From the NCBI GenBank assembly GCA_019054805.1, contig JAHQIY010000008.1:791501-855500 (forward strand): a DNA stretch of 64,000 nt, in the 5' to 3' direction. The number at the start of each line of letters is the position of its first letter. Position 1 is the stretch's first letter. The stretch comes from Brachionus manjavacas. Lineage: Eukaryota; Rotifera; Eurotatoria; Ploima; Brachionidae. The notes beneath the pieces are model-generated. The model ran no database searches. It was not told the DNA's origin and saw only the letters and a program-made list of their open reading frames with translations. The translations under genes were made by a program, and so were the position numbers. Positions 42,398 to 53,354 of the stretch are shown one piece after another.

Positions 42398-43099
42398 CTA
42401 GCTCTTTTTTTCTTTAAGCATGTCATATTTCTTTTTAAGGGCTGTTTCTCTCTTCTTCTTTTTTCTTCACATTTGTTCTTCTAAAGCATCCTTATTTTTA
42501 GCAATTTTCTTTTTTCCGTTCTGCAAGTGTGACAAACCACTTTTCCTTCTTTATTCATCAAATGCTCTTTATAATTTGTGGAACATTCTTGGTTTCCACA
42601 TATTGAGAAAATTTGTCAATCCTCTCAATTCGAGACATGCCATGCAAACATGGTTCGGCTCAATTTCTTCTTTACAAAGTCTGCATTTTTCCTTAGGGAC
42701 CATTCATGCAACAAAATGGTGCCTGAACTCATCTTTTGTTAGTCCTGTGTTGCAATACGGCCAACTAAATAAAGGGACAACTGCCGGAGGACAAGTAAGT
42801 AAATGTTTCGCTTCTTCTTTTTTTTTAAACTCTTCCTCACAGTTTTGGCATGCTTTCATTTGACTCCATTACTTGTACACTGTAATTATCAACTTGGTAC
42901 CTTTTGTTGCATAATCCGCACGTAATGAAAGGCTCATCCATTTTTATTCGGAAAATTTCAATTTGTCATTATTCGCGCATGGCCTCACATGTTGTCAAAT
43001 CATGTTTATCTCTACTTTTTTGTCACAAATAGTGCACTTATTTTCGCTTACCAACATTTTTGGGGTGAACTTCCGTACCAATTGATTAAACAATGCCAT
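42398..43099 (-). pseudogene. zinc-finger ORF in the third-ORF position of the decayed LTR element
   Basis: From an ATG at 43099 the minus strand encodes, with stops and frame changes, MALFNQLVRKFTPKM, NKCTICDKKV, MDEPFITCGLCNKRYQ, MKACQNCEEEFKKKEEAKHL, LTCPP, PYCNTGLTKDEFRHHFV, EKCRLCKEEIEPNHVCMAC and a lysine-rich end (KKKYDMLKEKK). At least four CxxC pairs, several followed by spaced His/Cys, indicate an array of treble-clef or C2H2-like fingers. It is separated from the LTR only by about 180 bp and a polypurine tract, the same place as the third ORFs of elements 1 and 2. Not an envelope gene. Broken by at least three lesions. Confidence 0.6.
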
Positions 43100-43117
43100 C
43101 TTCGCTCCTCTTCTCTC

Positions 43118-46100
43118 AAACAGCCTTTTTCAAACAGTTTAGGACTATGAATATTTGTTTATATGTTTTGTATGGATGTAGTTGCGAAGAGTGCTGGAGG
43201 CTAACGTATTCTGGGAATGGGCCCTTTTGCAATTTCTTACCTAACGAATGTTTTGGAAAGAAGGAGAAAACGGATTGCGAGTTTGAACCTGTGTGTAGCA
43301 GACCGAAACTGACTCCGAATGATGTAAAGCTTGGTTGTAGAATGGTGACACCAGTATGTATTGGAGAATTGAAGCAGCGCAGTTATGTAACCCTTTGGGG
43401 TGATGAAATTTGCTATAGATTCGGAAACAGGGAATCGATGCCAGCATGTGGGAAGGGTTTTAATGATTTTAACGAGATTGAAGTGCCAACGAGTACACGT
43501 GATGATGTTAAGCCAAATTTTACACGTACCGAGGCTAATCCGATGATTAAACGTGCTAATGAAAAGCATGCAAACACGAAGTTTGAACCAAAGGGAAACG
43601 TATATAATGGTTATACAAGTAGCGAGTGGACTACTAGCTTGTATGGAGGGAAGGAAAGTATCATGTCAAAGAAGAGGTGCTATATTTCGAAGTCAAAACT
43701 AGATGCATGTTCGACTAGGGTAGAAGCAACTCCACAATTGTCAGATTTTGGTGTTCCGAAGGTAAAAGAGCTAAATGGCCCAGAAGTAGAACAATCGGAA
43801 AGGTAAGTTGAGGCTGAAGAGCCAGCTATGTATTTTAAAATACCATTGATGATTGCATGCTATGTTTAACTATTGCATCACTATTGCATCGATGGGTATG
43901 ACAGATTTGTTCCAACACATGAAAATGATTTTTGGCAAGACGGAACCAGTGAATATTGACGCGAAAGGTATTTATTACACACAAGCGCAGCAACCCAACG
44001 AAGATGTGAGAGCCTTTTTCACGAGTTTGTGGAATTTAGCAAAGAGCGCATTCAAAACAGATTCTACAGTGTCCAATGTGGATGGTATTGTTAAAGAAAG
44101 ATTCATAAATAGTTTGAACGATCCGTACCTTATCATGCAGCTTACTTCGAACAAGATGTTCATGAAGAACAGTTTCGAAACGCTGGAAGCCACTTTGGAG
44201 CTCGTAAACAGGTTGGAGTCTTGGAAAACAATCAGTCAGGTCGTAATGTTACCAATGACTGACTGAATGAAAACAAGTTGGATTTCACGACGAGCTTTTA
44301 ACAAAAGCCTACTTAGTGAAGACATGAGAGTGTGCTACATATGTAGAAAACTCGGCCATTTAGCTGCTTACTGTAGAGAGAATAGAAACACTGCCCTAAC
44401 TTAACCGCCACGCACGATTAAACTGTTGTTATTAACAACTAAATGATGAATGAAAGCATTATTGGAAAGTGTTTTGTGAATGGTAAACCAGTACACTTTT
44501 TATTCGAAACTGGTACAGTGAAAACCATTAACACAGATTACCAAGATTTATAAGGATGAACTAATCAGAGACAGTGATTAACCTTGGGCGTCGCCTATTG
44601 AGTTGGTGAGAAAGTCAAGCGGAGCGTTGCGAATCTGTGTCGATTATCGGCGTCTAAATTAGGTGACTATAAAGGATTGCTATGCTTTACCGAAAATCGA
44701 AGATATTTTGGTAATGTTAGGAAAGCTAAATATTTTCCGACACTGGATCTGGCATCGGGTTTTCATCAAATCCAGATTCAAGAAAGAGACAAGGAAAAAA
44801 CCTCATTTGTAACCGAATTCGGTCTTTTCGAATATATTGTCATGTCGTTTGGTTTGACAAATGTCCCAGCCACGTTCCAGCGTTTGATTGAGAAAGTTTT
44901 GAAATGCCTCATCGGTAAGATCTGTTTCGTGTACCTTGACTATACAATCATTTTCTCGACAAGAATTGATAAACATAGCGTTAATGTTAGAACCGTCTTA
45001 GTTCGAATTTAAACGGCGCTCCTCAAGATTGAATGGAGAAAATGTAAGTGGTTTCAGTTGTCGATCGAATATTTTGGTCATATGGTCTGTAACGTTGAAG
45101 TCCGACCGGCTCCTTGTAAAGTTGAAGTGCTTTTCCGCTATTCGCGACCACAAGCAATATGTAAGCACCAAAGCTTTTAAGGACTAGCAAACTATTATAG
45201 AAAGTTCATCAAAGCGTTCGCGAAAATTGCTGGTCTTCTACACAAAGACACAGAAAAAGGTAAAAAGTTTGAGTGGAGCGAGAAATGCCAATCTAGTTTT
45301 GAAGAGTTAAGAACTTATTTAACAACGCAAGCCAATGGAAACTCTGGGGTACTGATCTTGGGCATTGTGAATTTTGAAGCAAAAAACAAAAACAATAATC
45401 TTAAAATGAAATAACTTTTTTACTAAAAATCTAAAAATAGTTCTGCAAAATTTATCAGCTGGTACAAACTTTGTACCATCCAAATTTAGTCTCTGCAATA
45501 ACTCTGCATTTTAATTTTAATGATTTTCTAATACTTTTAGTGCTTTACAAACTTGCAGAGTTTTTGCAGAGACTAAATTTGGATGGTACAAAGTTTGTAC
45601 CAGCTGATACATTTTGCAGAACTATTTTTAGACTTTTAGTAAAAAAGTTATTTCATTTTAAAATTTTTGTATTTGTTTTTTGCTTCAAAATTCACAATGC
45701 CCTGATCTTGCCTGATTTTAGTCAATCATTCAGTTTGAAATTCGTTGCCAGTGATCACAGCGCCGGGGCAGTTTTGTGCCAAAAATATAGGGGAGAATAC
45801 CCACCAGTTCTGTATTTTAGTAAACGTTTTACGACGGCACAAAGAGAATAAGCAACCGCTGAAAGGGAACTGCTAGCGTTTGTTTTGGCTGTACTTAACC
45901 TGAAACGTTTCCTGAATGCGAAAAAATTTTGTGAAAAGTGACTGATTACAAGCCACTTATTTGGTTAAAAAACATCCTCACCCTTCACCGAGGCTCGCTA
46001 GATTGTTATGCATTTTAAGAGAGTATGATTTCGCTCTCGAATATCGTGAAGACCCTAGAAATGGTAATGCCGATGCGCTCTACCGATGGTTACTAAATAC

Positions 46101-47812
46101 AGGTGAAGAAGATGAAGGAATCATCGAAATTGAAGAGGAATGGTAATTATAAAAATGTTGTGTTACAGGAGGTGGAAGTAAACAAGGCACAATTAGAAAA
46201 TGAAAGTGTAGGGTTCCTGTTTAAGTGGTTGACAAGCGGTGAAAAGCCGGTTAAGTGCAGTAAAGATGGTTCGGATCTGTTCATTTATTGGTGCAATTTT
46301 CGAGATTTCAGAATTTTTGGTAAAAACGTGTATCGCTGTAATGACAAATCCGAACATGGTGTTTATTTTCAGGACGTTATGCCAACCGATGACCGCCCGA
46401 AGTCCTGATAAAATTAGATAGAGACCCAATGAGTGGGCATCTAGGATTTGATCGAACGCTTGAAAAATTGAAACAGCGTTTTTACTAGCCCAATTATCGA
46501 AAAGAGCTTGCTGAGTTAAAAAACAAATGCGAAATCTTCGCGTCAGACAAAGCACCAAAGGTTTATACTAGACAACCAATTCCCCCAGTTATTGTAAGTC
46601 ACCCTTTCCAAATCATTACCTGGGAAATTTTGGGCCACTCTCAGAAGGTCAGTTTATTTATATTTTAGTAGCAATCTGCCATTTTACTAAATGGGTAGAG
46701 TTGTTTGCATTAATAACACAAACAGCTGAAGAGGTGGCAAAAACCTTTTTCTGGTTATCTGCCGCTATGGCGTCCCCGAAGCTGCCCTGTCAGACCAAGG
46801 AACAAACATCCAGTCCGAAGTCATGTCCTTTTTTTTTGAAAAATTAGATATTCATCGCCTACGAACCTCAGCCTATCACCCACAGTGAGATGGAGCTACA
46901 GAGCGGTTTAACCGAACCTTAGAACAAATGTTTTCTTGCTATGTTGCCGAAACGCAAAACGAATGGAAAATTTTTACAATGCCTTGCTTTTGCCTATAAC
47001 AAAAGAGAACATGCTACAATCGGTCTTACACCTTTTGAAGGAGTGTATGGTCGAAGACCCAATCTTCGGGTTGATCTCATGTTCCCCAAACCCGTTCTAG
47101 ACCTAAAAATTAGAATTGAAACGTACGCTGAAAATATACAAAAGCATCTTTATCTATGTAATTAAATAGAGAGGAAAACAACGGATCACAAAGTAAACAA
47201 GTTTAAGTTTTATGCTGACAGAAGCGTGAAATCAGCGGTTTTTGATTAGGTGATCGTGTTTGGTACCTGAATCCTGCCCAAAAAAAGGGGGTATCAAAGA
47301 AACTGAGCCGTAAGTGGGTTGGACCATCCTACAGCTCAGTTCCTATACAATCCTAGGAAAACAAGACGAGCATAATTACTTGATTAGACCTGATGTGAAG
47401 GGTAAAAATAGATAAGTGCATGTGAACAACCTAAAGCGTTGTTAAAGCCCTGCCGAGAATGTACGGTACGAAACGATAATTGACACAACAAATGCAAATA
47501 CTATAGGAAAAGAAAATGAAAGTACGACAAAAGAGTCTATACATCGAGCTGATGGGTCTGCGCCAGCCCCGAAGGAAGCTATCGTAAATCAAAAAGAATC
47601 AACAGCTGACCAGGCCGCTGAGGAAGACTCGTACTGGCTCGATGACCAACATTTAAATTTTAGATTGATGATTCCGGAGACAATCACTCCGAACTATACT
47701 TCGAACCTAATTGTTATTTTTCAAACGCAAATAAAAAGCGGACTTATTAGAAAAAACGGTACGCCTGGACTAATACGCTGCCGTAAAACCCCAGAACGAT
47801 TCGGGTCCTAAA
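43118..47812 (+). pseudogene. decayed gag-pol of an element-2-related Ty3/gypsy retrotransposon
   Basis: Follows the domain order of the ORF at 55911-61208. A hydrophobic IFVYMFCMDVV-like leader appears at about 43148, the capsid at 43853-44266 (LKSAFKTD-like, FINSLNDPYLIMQLTSNK), and a zinc knuckle CYICRKLGHLAAYC at about 44335. The protease box is FETG (normally FDTG) at about 44505. A deletion leads into RT (44582-45350), where the catalytic box is YLDY instead of YLDD (44932-44943). RNase H (45710-46090), integrase (46430-47160, broken) and a C-terminal tail ending near 47812 follow. A MITE sits at 45361-45701. No LTRs were recognised. The 5' side abuts the minus-strand zinc-finger ORF head to head. 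Confidence 0.9.
45352..45710. mobile_element. foldback MITE with 9-bp target duplication (MULE-like)
   Basis: The element itself is 45361-45701 (341 bp). The 9-bp direct repeat CTGATCTTG lies at 45352-45360 and 45702-45710. The ends GGCATTGTGAATTTTGAAGC are inverted, and the inverted similarity continues for about 150 bp on each side, including AGCTGGTACAAACTTTGTAC. A 9-bp duplication and long inverted repeats point to the Mutator/MULE superfamily. Excising it restores the decayed gag-pol text at VLIL-PDFSQSF. Confidence 0.88.
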
Positions 47813-48070
47813 AAAAAAAAAAATTTAATTCTAGTTATGTTTTAAATTTTTTTAAGTTTGTTTTAGAAAAAGTTGAATGTTGAAGATTTTATTTTTTGCA
47901 CGAAGTTTTCAGTTTCTTGTTTGGATTTTAAAATTAAAAATAAATTGGAAAATGTAATTGGATTTAAGTGTTTCCAGGTACCAATGTAGATAAGGGTGGA
48001 ATATTTAAAAGACAATCAAGAAAAGAAACAGGAATTTTTTCTCTTCATTCAAACCAATGGTGGAACGGAA
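47813..48070. other. spacer after decayed gag-pol
   Basis: Begins with a run of A directly after the pol end (about 47811-47823), then AT-rich sequence. No ORF. Confidence 0.4.
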
Positions 48071-48335
48071 CCTTGACCTAACGCTCTGTTAGGTCAAGGA
48101 AACACCCAGGGGAAGGCTAATTGTTTATGGGCATGGTATATTCAGTTTACATCGGCTGGCTATTGGATATTATAAACCACCGAGCCATCAACAAAAAATC
48201 CTCTCGGGCTTATGATGAGGGCCGGATAGGAGTAGGCGCTCCCATCAGTGGCGTTATAATGCCAACGCCAAGTAACGTCCAAGCAGCTGGCCTTCTGTAA
48301 CATCCTTTTTAAGCCACTCTGGATGTTACTCCGGC
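48071..48335. other. GC-richer block with several perfect stem-loops
   Basis: Three perfect stems are visible: 48071-48082 (CCTTGACCTAAC) with 48088-48099, 12 bp and a 5-nt loop; 48249-48255 (TGGCGTT) with 48264-48270, 7 bp; and 48297-48305 (GTAACATCC) with 48321-48329, 9 bp. Weaker pairings (CCGAG/CTCGG near 48180-48215, GGAG/CTCC near 48228-48243) lie between. No coding frame. Composition stands out against AT-rich flanks. It may be a structured RNA, or the 5' leader of the LINE fragment that follows at 48385. It is not a tRNA or 5S, and I did not recognise an snRNA. Confidence 0.55.
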
Positions 48336-48384
48336 CTCTGCCACCCTTTTACGAGCTCCAGCACCAGTCGATCCAACTCGCATC

Positions 48385-49260
48385 ATCTTCAAAAGAATTT
48401 ATAATTTTCTGGAGAACAATAGTCTACTAATCCATGAACAATCAGGATTTAGAAAACATAGACGCACTACAAATAATCTTTACTTTCTTATTCTAAAAGT
48501 TTCAGAGTCCTAATAGAAAGAAGTAGGTATGCTGTCGATATTTTGACATTTCTAAAGCTTTCGATAGAGTTTGGCATGATGGACTAAATAACAAGCTAAT
48601 AAGAATTAATTTACCTCCTTATCTTATCTATTGGATAAGATCGTTTCTGCACTTTAGATCTTTAAAAGTAAATACAAATGGTCATCTAAGTGATATTCTC
48701 TATTAAAGCAGGAGTTCCACAAGGTTCAGTAATTAGTCCGCTTCTTTTAAGCATTTTCATAAATGACAAACCTAAAAGAAACCAAACAAACTTCCAATAC
48801 TCTCTTTTTTTTGCAGATGATTTGGCTACTTTTTTTACTTAAAAAAAAACAGGAAACCTTGAAAAAGTGATTAATAAGAATTTAAAATTTAAATATGGTT
48901 TTTAAATGGAAAATGAAAATTTCTGTTGAGAAATCATGTTATGTGATCTTTGAAAAAAAAAATAAAGTTAAAATTAATCTTGACCTTAAATTTAATAAAA
49001 GTAATTTAAATAAAGAGGAAAAAGTTAAATTTTTAGAAATGACTTCAAACTCAAAACGTACGTTTAGTCCAATGGTGGATGAATTAAGAGAGCTTTGTAA
49101 TTCAAGGCTTAACTTAATAAAATATCTCTCAAATCAAAAATGGGATCTAAAACAAAAACAATGTTGAAAAACATTAGGTATTTTGTATTATTTAAGTATT
49201 CGTGTATATATCAGCAATCTCTATCTTGTATTGACGTACAAGATACAGATTGTATGATTA
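48385..49260 (+). pseudogene. LINE reverse transcriptase fragment
   Basis: Over several frames: [68 protein letters not shown] and [10 protein letters not shown] (catalytic ADD kept), then 48895-49165 with MKISVEKSCYVIFEKKN and RLNLIKYLSNQKW. It covers RT palm to thumb. AT-rich, more like the LINE at 54571 than the GC-rich family. Confidence 0.75.
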
Positions 49261-49269
49261 AATGACGCC

Positions 49270-49828
49270 ATGATCACTCTTTTGAGAAAGTTTCGTTGCT
49301 ATTGACGATGAACCATGGAAAATACCAGCTTCAACTTCCGTTCCTAATTCCGCAGAATCTCTTTTTTCCATCGTTTCAAATCTTGAAATAGTGTTCGTCC
49401 ATTTATTACATCTGATACTGTCTATTCTTTGTTCTTTCGATCACGTTCCTGTCGTAGTTTGCGATTTGCTACCCTCTCACTAGGCGTTAAATCCTCATTC
49501 ACGTTGACATTGTTGTATTCAGGTTTCTCACGTAAAATCTTTGATTTTCGAAATATAATTATTAGTTAAGTCTAGTTTAGCCTAGTGACTGATGCCGATT
49601 CTTTTGATCTCATTTCAAGTGTCTCGATTCGAACTCGGAGATCAGCAATTTCTGACTTGAAAGCGTTGACGCTCTTATCTTTCTCGGCCAAACTCTTTCG
49701 GTATACACAATCAATCGATCCAACGACGGCTTAAATGCCCACTTCTCTGGCGTAACGATTTCCCGTTCTACCAACAGCCTTTGTGGTTCCAAATTTGTCG
49801 CAACAGATACAGGATCTGTCAAGTTCAT
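49270..49828 (-). pseudogene. LINE ORF1 relic
   Basis: Minus strand: an ATG at 49828 opens MNLTDPVSVATNLEPQ and a charged, possibly coiled-coil stretch. After a stop, a later frame at about 49440-49560 reads KPEYNNVNVNEDLTPSERVA and NRKLRQERDRKN, the C-terminal signature shared by ORF1 proteins of this class (compare YISPDLTEAERKL and LRQERNRLN in the ORF1 at 54571). Confidence 0.6.
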
Positions 49829-50317
49829 GTATTTTAAATATTTTTTTAATGTTAATAAAAGTTTAAAAAAATTGAATTTTTGCAGATGTACCAGGATATA
49901 AAAGTCTTTTAATTGAAAATAGTTTCTTGTTTAATAGTCAGAGAATTTTTGTTAAGAAATTTAATATTTTACATCAAACAAAGAATATTTAGTCTTTTTT
50001 TTTTAAATAAAATCTTTAACGTTATTTTTTTATGCAAGTTAAAACTAATAAATTTAAAAATGTTATCTTTTTTTTTTATTCTGCTTAACTATATTGCACA
50101 AAAAAATCACAAAATTATGAATTATTAATTATGAAAATTATATAATAATTGGCAAAAGTGGTATCAGTATATCAAATTTTTTCGATCATAATACCATGAA
50201 AAACCTTTAAACCATTTCAATTCCGATTTAAAATGTGAGTTCACTTAATGAATTTTTAAAAAAATTTTAAATCGCACCTTTTCATGCTTTTCAAATCTGT
50301 ATGAAAATTTTTATTAA
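49829..50317. other. AT-rich spacer
   Basis: Only an AT-rich leucine/phenylalanine chance ORF (49913-50128). Nothing supported. Confidence 0.45.
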
Positions 50318-50786
50318 AAGATCAAAAAATAAACCATATCTGCAATCAAATAGATTAAATTATTATTATTAATATAATTATAAAAAAGCTACAGCAAGAC
50401 AAGCTTGCGGAGGCGTCCTACATGAGATTTCACCTATGGTAGCTCGTTGCACATAATGAGATAAAACACTGATAGAAATATACAATAAAAATTTTAGGAT
50501 TAAAAAAAAGTTAAATAATTTTTGCAAGAATAAAAAAAAAAAACGAATAAATAATAAAATTGTTTGTGGTGCCTATGAAACGGTAGTTTGGGTTCAAGAC
50601 CGGAAGACGTCGTATCGGTTCTTGAAATGGTTTACCGAGGTGGCGTTGACGACGAAGGCAGGCAGGGCGTTCCATTCATTAACCACTCTGTTCGTGAATG
50701 TATTGGCACTTTGTAGGGAAGTTAGACCAGAACCTGAAAGATCTCTTCAACTGGCCGAGTATTCCTGTGGCACTGTTGACTTGATT

Positions 50787-52664
50787 TTAAATGTGGTTAG
50801 AAAATTTCAAGTTACGTGCGAATGTGACTCCCAGATCCTTTTCCGTGTCGACGAGGGCGAGCGTACTCCTGGAATCATCCTCACCCATATGTAGTTTAGG
50901 CACTATTAGATGGTTGATCTTGCGGGTGTTGCTGAAATCCATAGCCTTACATTTGCTCACATTGAAGAACATTCGCCAAGTATTCGACCACTCGGATAGA
51001 GCGTCGAGGTCGAGTTGCAGTGTGGCTAGGTCGTTTGTGCCGCATTTCGTTGCGATCAGTTTACTGTCGTCGGTGAATAATTTGACTAGGTGGCTGACTG
51101 CCGCGGGCATATCGTTGATGAAGATAACGAACAGGAGCGGACCGAGGACGCTGCCTTGGGGGACACCACTCAACATCGACCCAATCGGCTGTGTGCTGAC
51201 CCATCACAACCCGCTGCTGCCTCCTGGACAGGAAATCAGTGACCTAGTCGACGATGCCAGGACAGCCATAGGCTACCAACTTAGCACTTAATGACGCATG
51301 ACACACTCTATCGAAAGCCTTTGCGAAGTCAAGGAAGACGTTGTTTCTGTAGAGGTGATCGATCATGACGTCTCTTACCAAACGTTTCATCAACTTGCAG
51401 GGAATTGACGTCAGGGAGAAAGGTCGGTAGTTACCAGGTTCACTCCTGCTACCTTTCTTGAAGATGGGGCTGATCTGGGTGAGTCTCCATGCATCCGGAA
51501 TCTTGCAGCTGGAGTACGAACTGGAAAAGATGACGCTTAGGACCTCCGAGAAGGCTTCCGCGCAGCTTTTGACTACGAATGGGTGAATGCTGTCCATGCC
51601 TTGCGATTTCCTAGGATTCAAACGCAGTATGCACTTGTGGACGATCTATGGCGAGAAGACTTTGATATCCACTTCCTGCTAGGTGCATGCCATTGACTGG
51701 AGAGGCTTGGCTAGGCATGGTAGACGTGAGATGAAGACGCTACCCAGCTGGACGTTGAGAATGTTCGCGATCTTGACACCATCCATGTGGAAAGTTCCAT
51801 CAAGGTAGAGGAGGCCTTTGATAGAATCTCTGCATTGCTTCTGGCTGTTTATATAATTCTAAGAAGCTTTGGCTGGAGCTTGACTTGATTGGATGGCTCG
51901 TGATCTCAAGATCCAGAATGTTGTTTCCTAGCGTTGGGTTGAGGATGTGCTGGGACAGGAAGTTCTTACAAAAAATATTCAGAAATTTCAGACTGGAGGG
52001 ACGACCTTTATAAACACAGAAGCCTCCATCGTTGGTCCAGCTTATATCAGGGAAGTTGAAGTCCCCGGTCACTAGAAGACTTTTGAGAGACGCTGAGTCG
52101 CACAGGTGACATGCACGGCCGATGGACTTGTTGAGTTCGAAGTTTAATCTCTCTGTCAGCATACGGAGGCCTGTAGACTCACCCAACGAGGATCGTTTCG
52201 TCGTTGATCTTGACGTTGCACCATACCTGCTCGCACCTAGTGTTACTCAGGACCGCATCACTGACCTCGAAGCTTTCTACATCGCCTCGCACATGGATCG
52301 CGACATTTACACCACGGACCACCTCTTATTTCTTGCAGAAGAGCTTGTAGTTGTCTAGTTTGCAGTTGCTGAGATTTAACCATGTCTCGGTAATGAGGAT
52401 TACGTGAGAGTGGTTGTGGAAGGCAATTAGAGAATTGAAGTCGCTCCATTTATTAACGAGAGATGTAGCATTAGTATAAAAACATTTTAACAAATTGGTT
52501 GGATTGTCGGGAGTGTCGTTGCAGTTAGGAGATACGGTGCGCTTAATTAAAATAGATCTCCCTAAGCTCGCTCGACCGTATGCCACAACAAAATTTCTTG
52601 CCAGCTTTTTGATGATCTGCAGATTGGACACCGTAGCGGTGCCTCCCTCCAGCGTCTCCTTCAC
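50787..52664 (-). pseudogene. LINE ORF2 (endonuclease and reverse transcriptase), broken
   Basis: APE-type endonuclease pieces LLKCFYTNATSLVNKW, LITETWLNL, LVTGDFNFPDISW and NNILDLEIT are followed after an internal deletion by RT pieces PGNYRPFSLTSIPCKLM, LDFAKAFDRVCHASL, SGVPQGSVLGPLLFV and LFTDDSKLIA (the catalytic DD is present). A C-terminal part follows near 50680-50790. The breaks include the endonuclease to RT junction near 51800. Confidence 0.85.
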
Positions 52665-53199
52665 TCAGCTCTGCATTACGCCGATTACGTTCGATTGTAA
52701 GCTGCCGATCCATCGCTTTTCGCTAGGTGTTCTGTCCGGGTTGATGTAGACACTCTTGAAGTTATCCGTATCGCGAAGGTTCCTGGCGTTACGAAGCGTT
52801 TGCTGTTTCGTGTCTTCGCCCTTTAACTCCACCACGATCATGTCCAGTGCCCTCGTAGTGTCCTCCCCGGTATCGTCCCTCCTGGTGTTTTTGATGCGTC
52901 TGTGGCTCTTGAGCTTGCTCCTTTCTATATTAAGAGTTTCCAAGATCTCCTTCACCTTCTTCTTGTCTTTTTCTTCGGTTCCGATGCCGTCTCCTGATAT
53001 AATTACATTGTTCTCGATTCGACTTTTCAGAAAGTTCTTTGCTGACACTGGCCATGAGGGCTTGCGTCTGGTCTTTCGGTTTGTTGCCGTTAACTATGCT
53101 GCTCCACGATACTGTCGGACCACCAGATGCATTCCCCTTAAACTCTTTTATTTCGGTTCTTAGTTCCTTTGACTGCCGAGCTGTAGATAAATCGGTCAC
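52665..53199 (-). pseudogene. LINE ORF1 with RRM-like domain, broken
   Basis: First frame 53199-52930 (MTDLSTARQSKELRTEIKEF, GPTVSWSSIVNGNKP), then a frame change to 53048-52665 (NNVIISGDGIGTEEKD, ALDMIVVELKG, KSVYINPDRTPSEKRW). This order is a variable N-terminus followed by an RRM-type fold, as in esterase-less CR1/L2-like ORF1 proteins. RNA binding is the family role. Confidence 0.75.
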
Positions 53200-53354
53200 T
53201 CATGATAGGACTGAGATAGATTCGGTCCAAGATAACAATTTAATATTATTTTTTTTTTTGTTAATTTGAATTTTGAAATTTTTTGAAATGAAAAAATTTT
53301 GTTTTCAAAGATCAAAAAATAAACCATATCTGCAATCAAATAAATTAAATTATT

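Larger units (their letters stand above)
50318..53354 (-). mobile_element. decayed LINE of the 16.1-19.9 kb family with a 47-bp flanking duplication
   Basis: The LINE proper is about 50365-53307. A direct repeat of about 47 bp (starts AAGATCAAAAAATAAACCAT) flanks it at 50318-50364 and 53308-53354 with one mismatch, as a long target-site duplication would. Minus-strand content: ORF1 (53199-52665: PTVSWSSIVNG, NVIISGDG, VYINPDRTPSEKRW), endonuclease (52664-51800: LKCFYTNATSLVNKWSDFNS, ITETWL, VTGDFNFPDISW), RT (51621-50787: MNPRKSQGMDSIHPF, GVPQGSVLGPLLFVIFINDM, FTDDSKLIA), 3' end at 50380-50450. Gaps and frameshifts make it dead, but it is better preserved than the plus-strand copy. Confidence 0.88.

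Noticed and set aside
42420-42863. 147-residue plus-strand ORF with hydrophobic start
   Set aside because: Antisense of the zinc-finger ORF; the minus strand has clear CxxC patterns, the plus strand has no motif.
43093-43806. 237-residue plus-strand ORF as a Cys-rich secreted protein
   Set aside because: Its position equals the Gag N-terminal region of the decayed element-2 relative, and a neighbouring frame gives the hydrophobic leader of that Gag. The Cys content is most likely a frame artefact.
48071-48335. tRNA, 5S rRNA, U1/U2 snRNA or 7SL identity for the structured block
   Set aside because: None of the conserved boxes of those RNAs (A/B boxes, Sm site with known flanks, SRP domain) could be recognised; left as unassigned.
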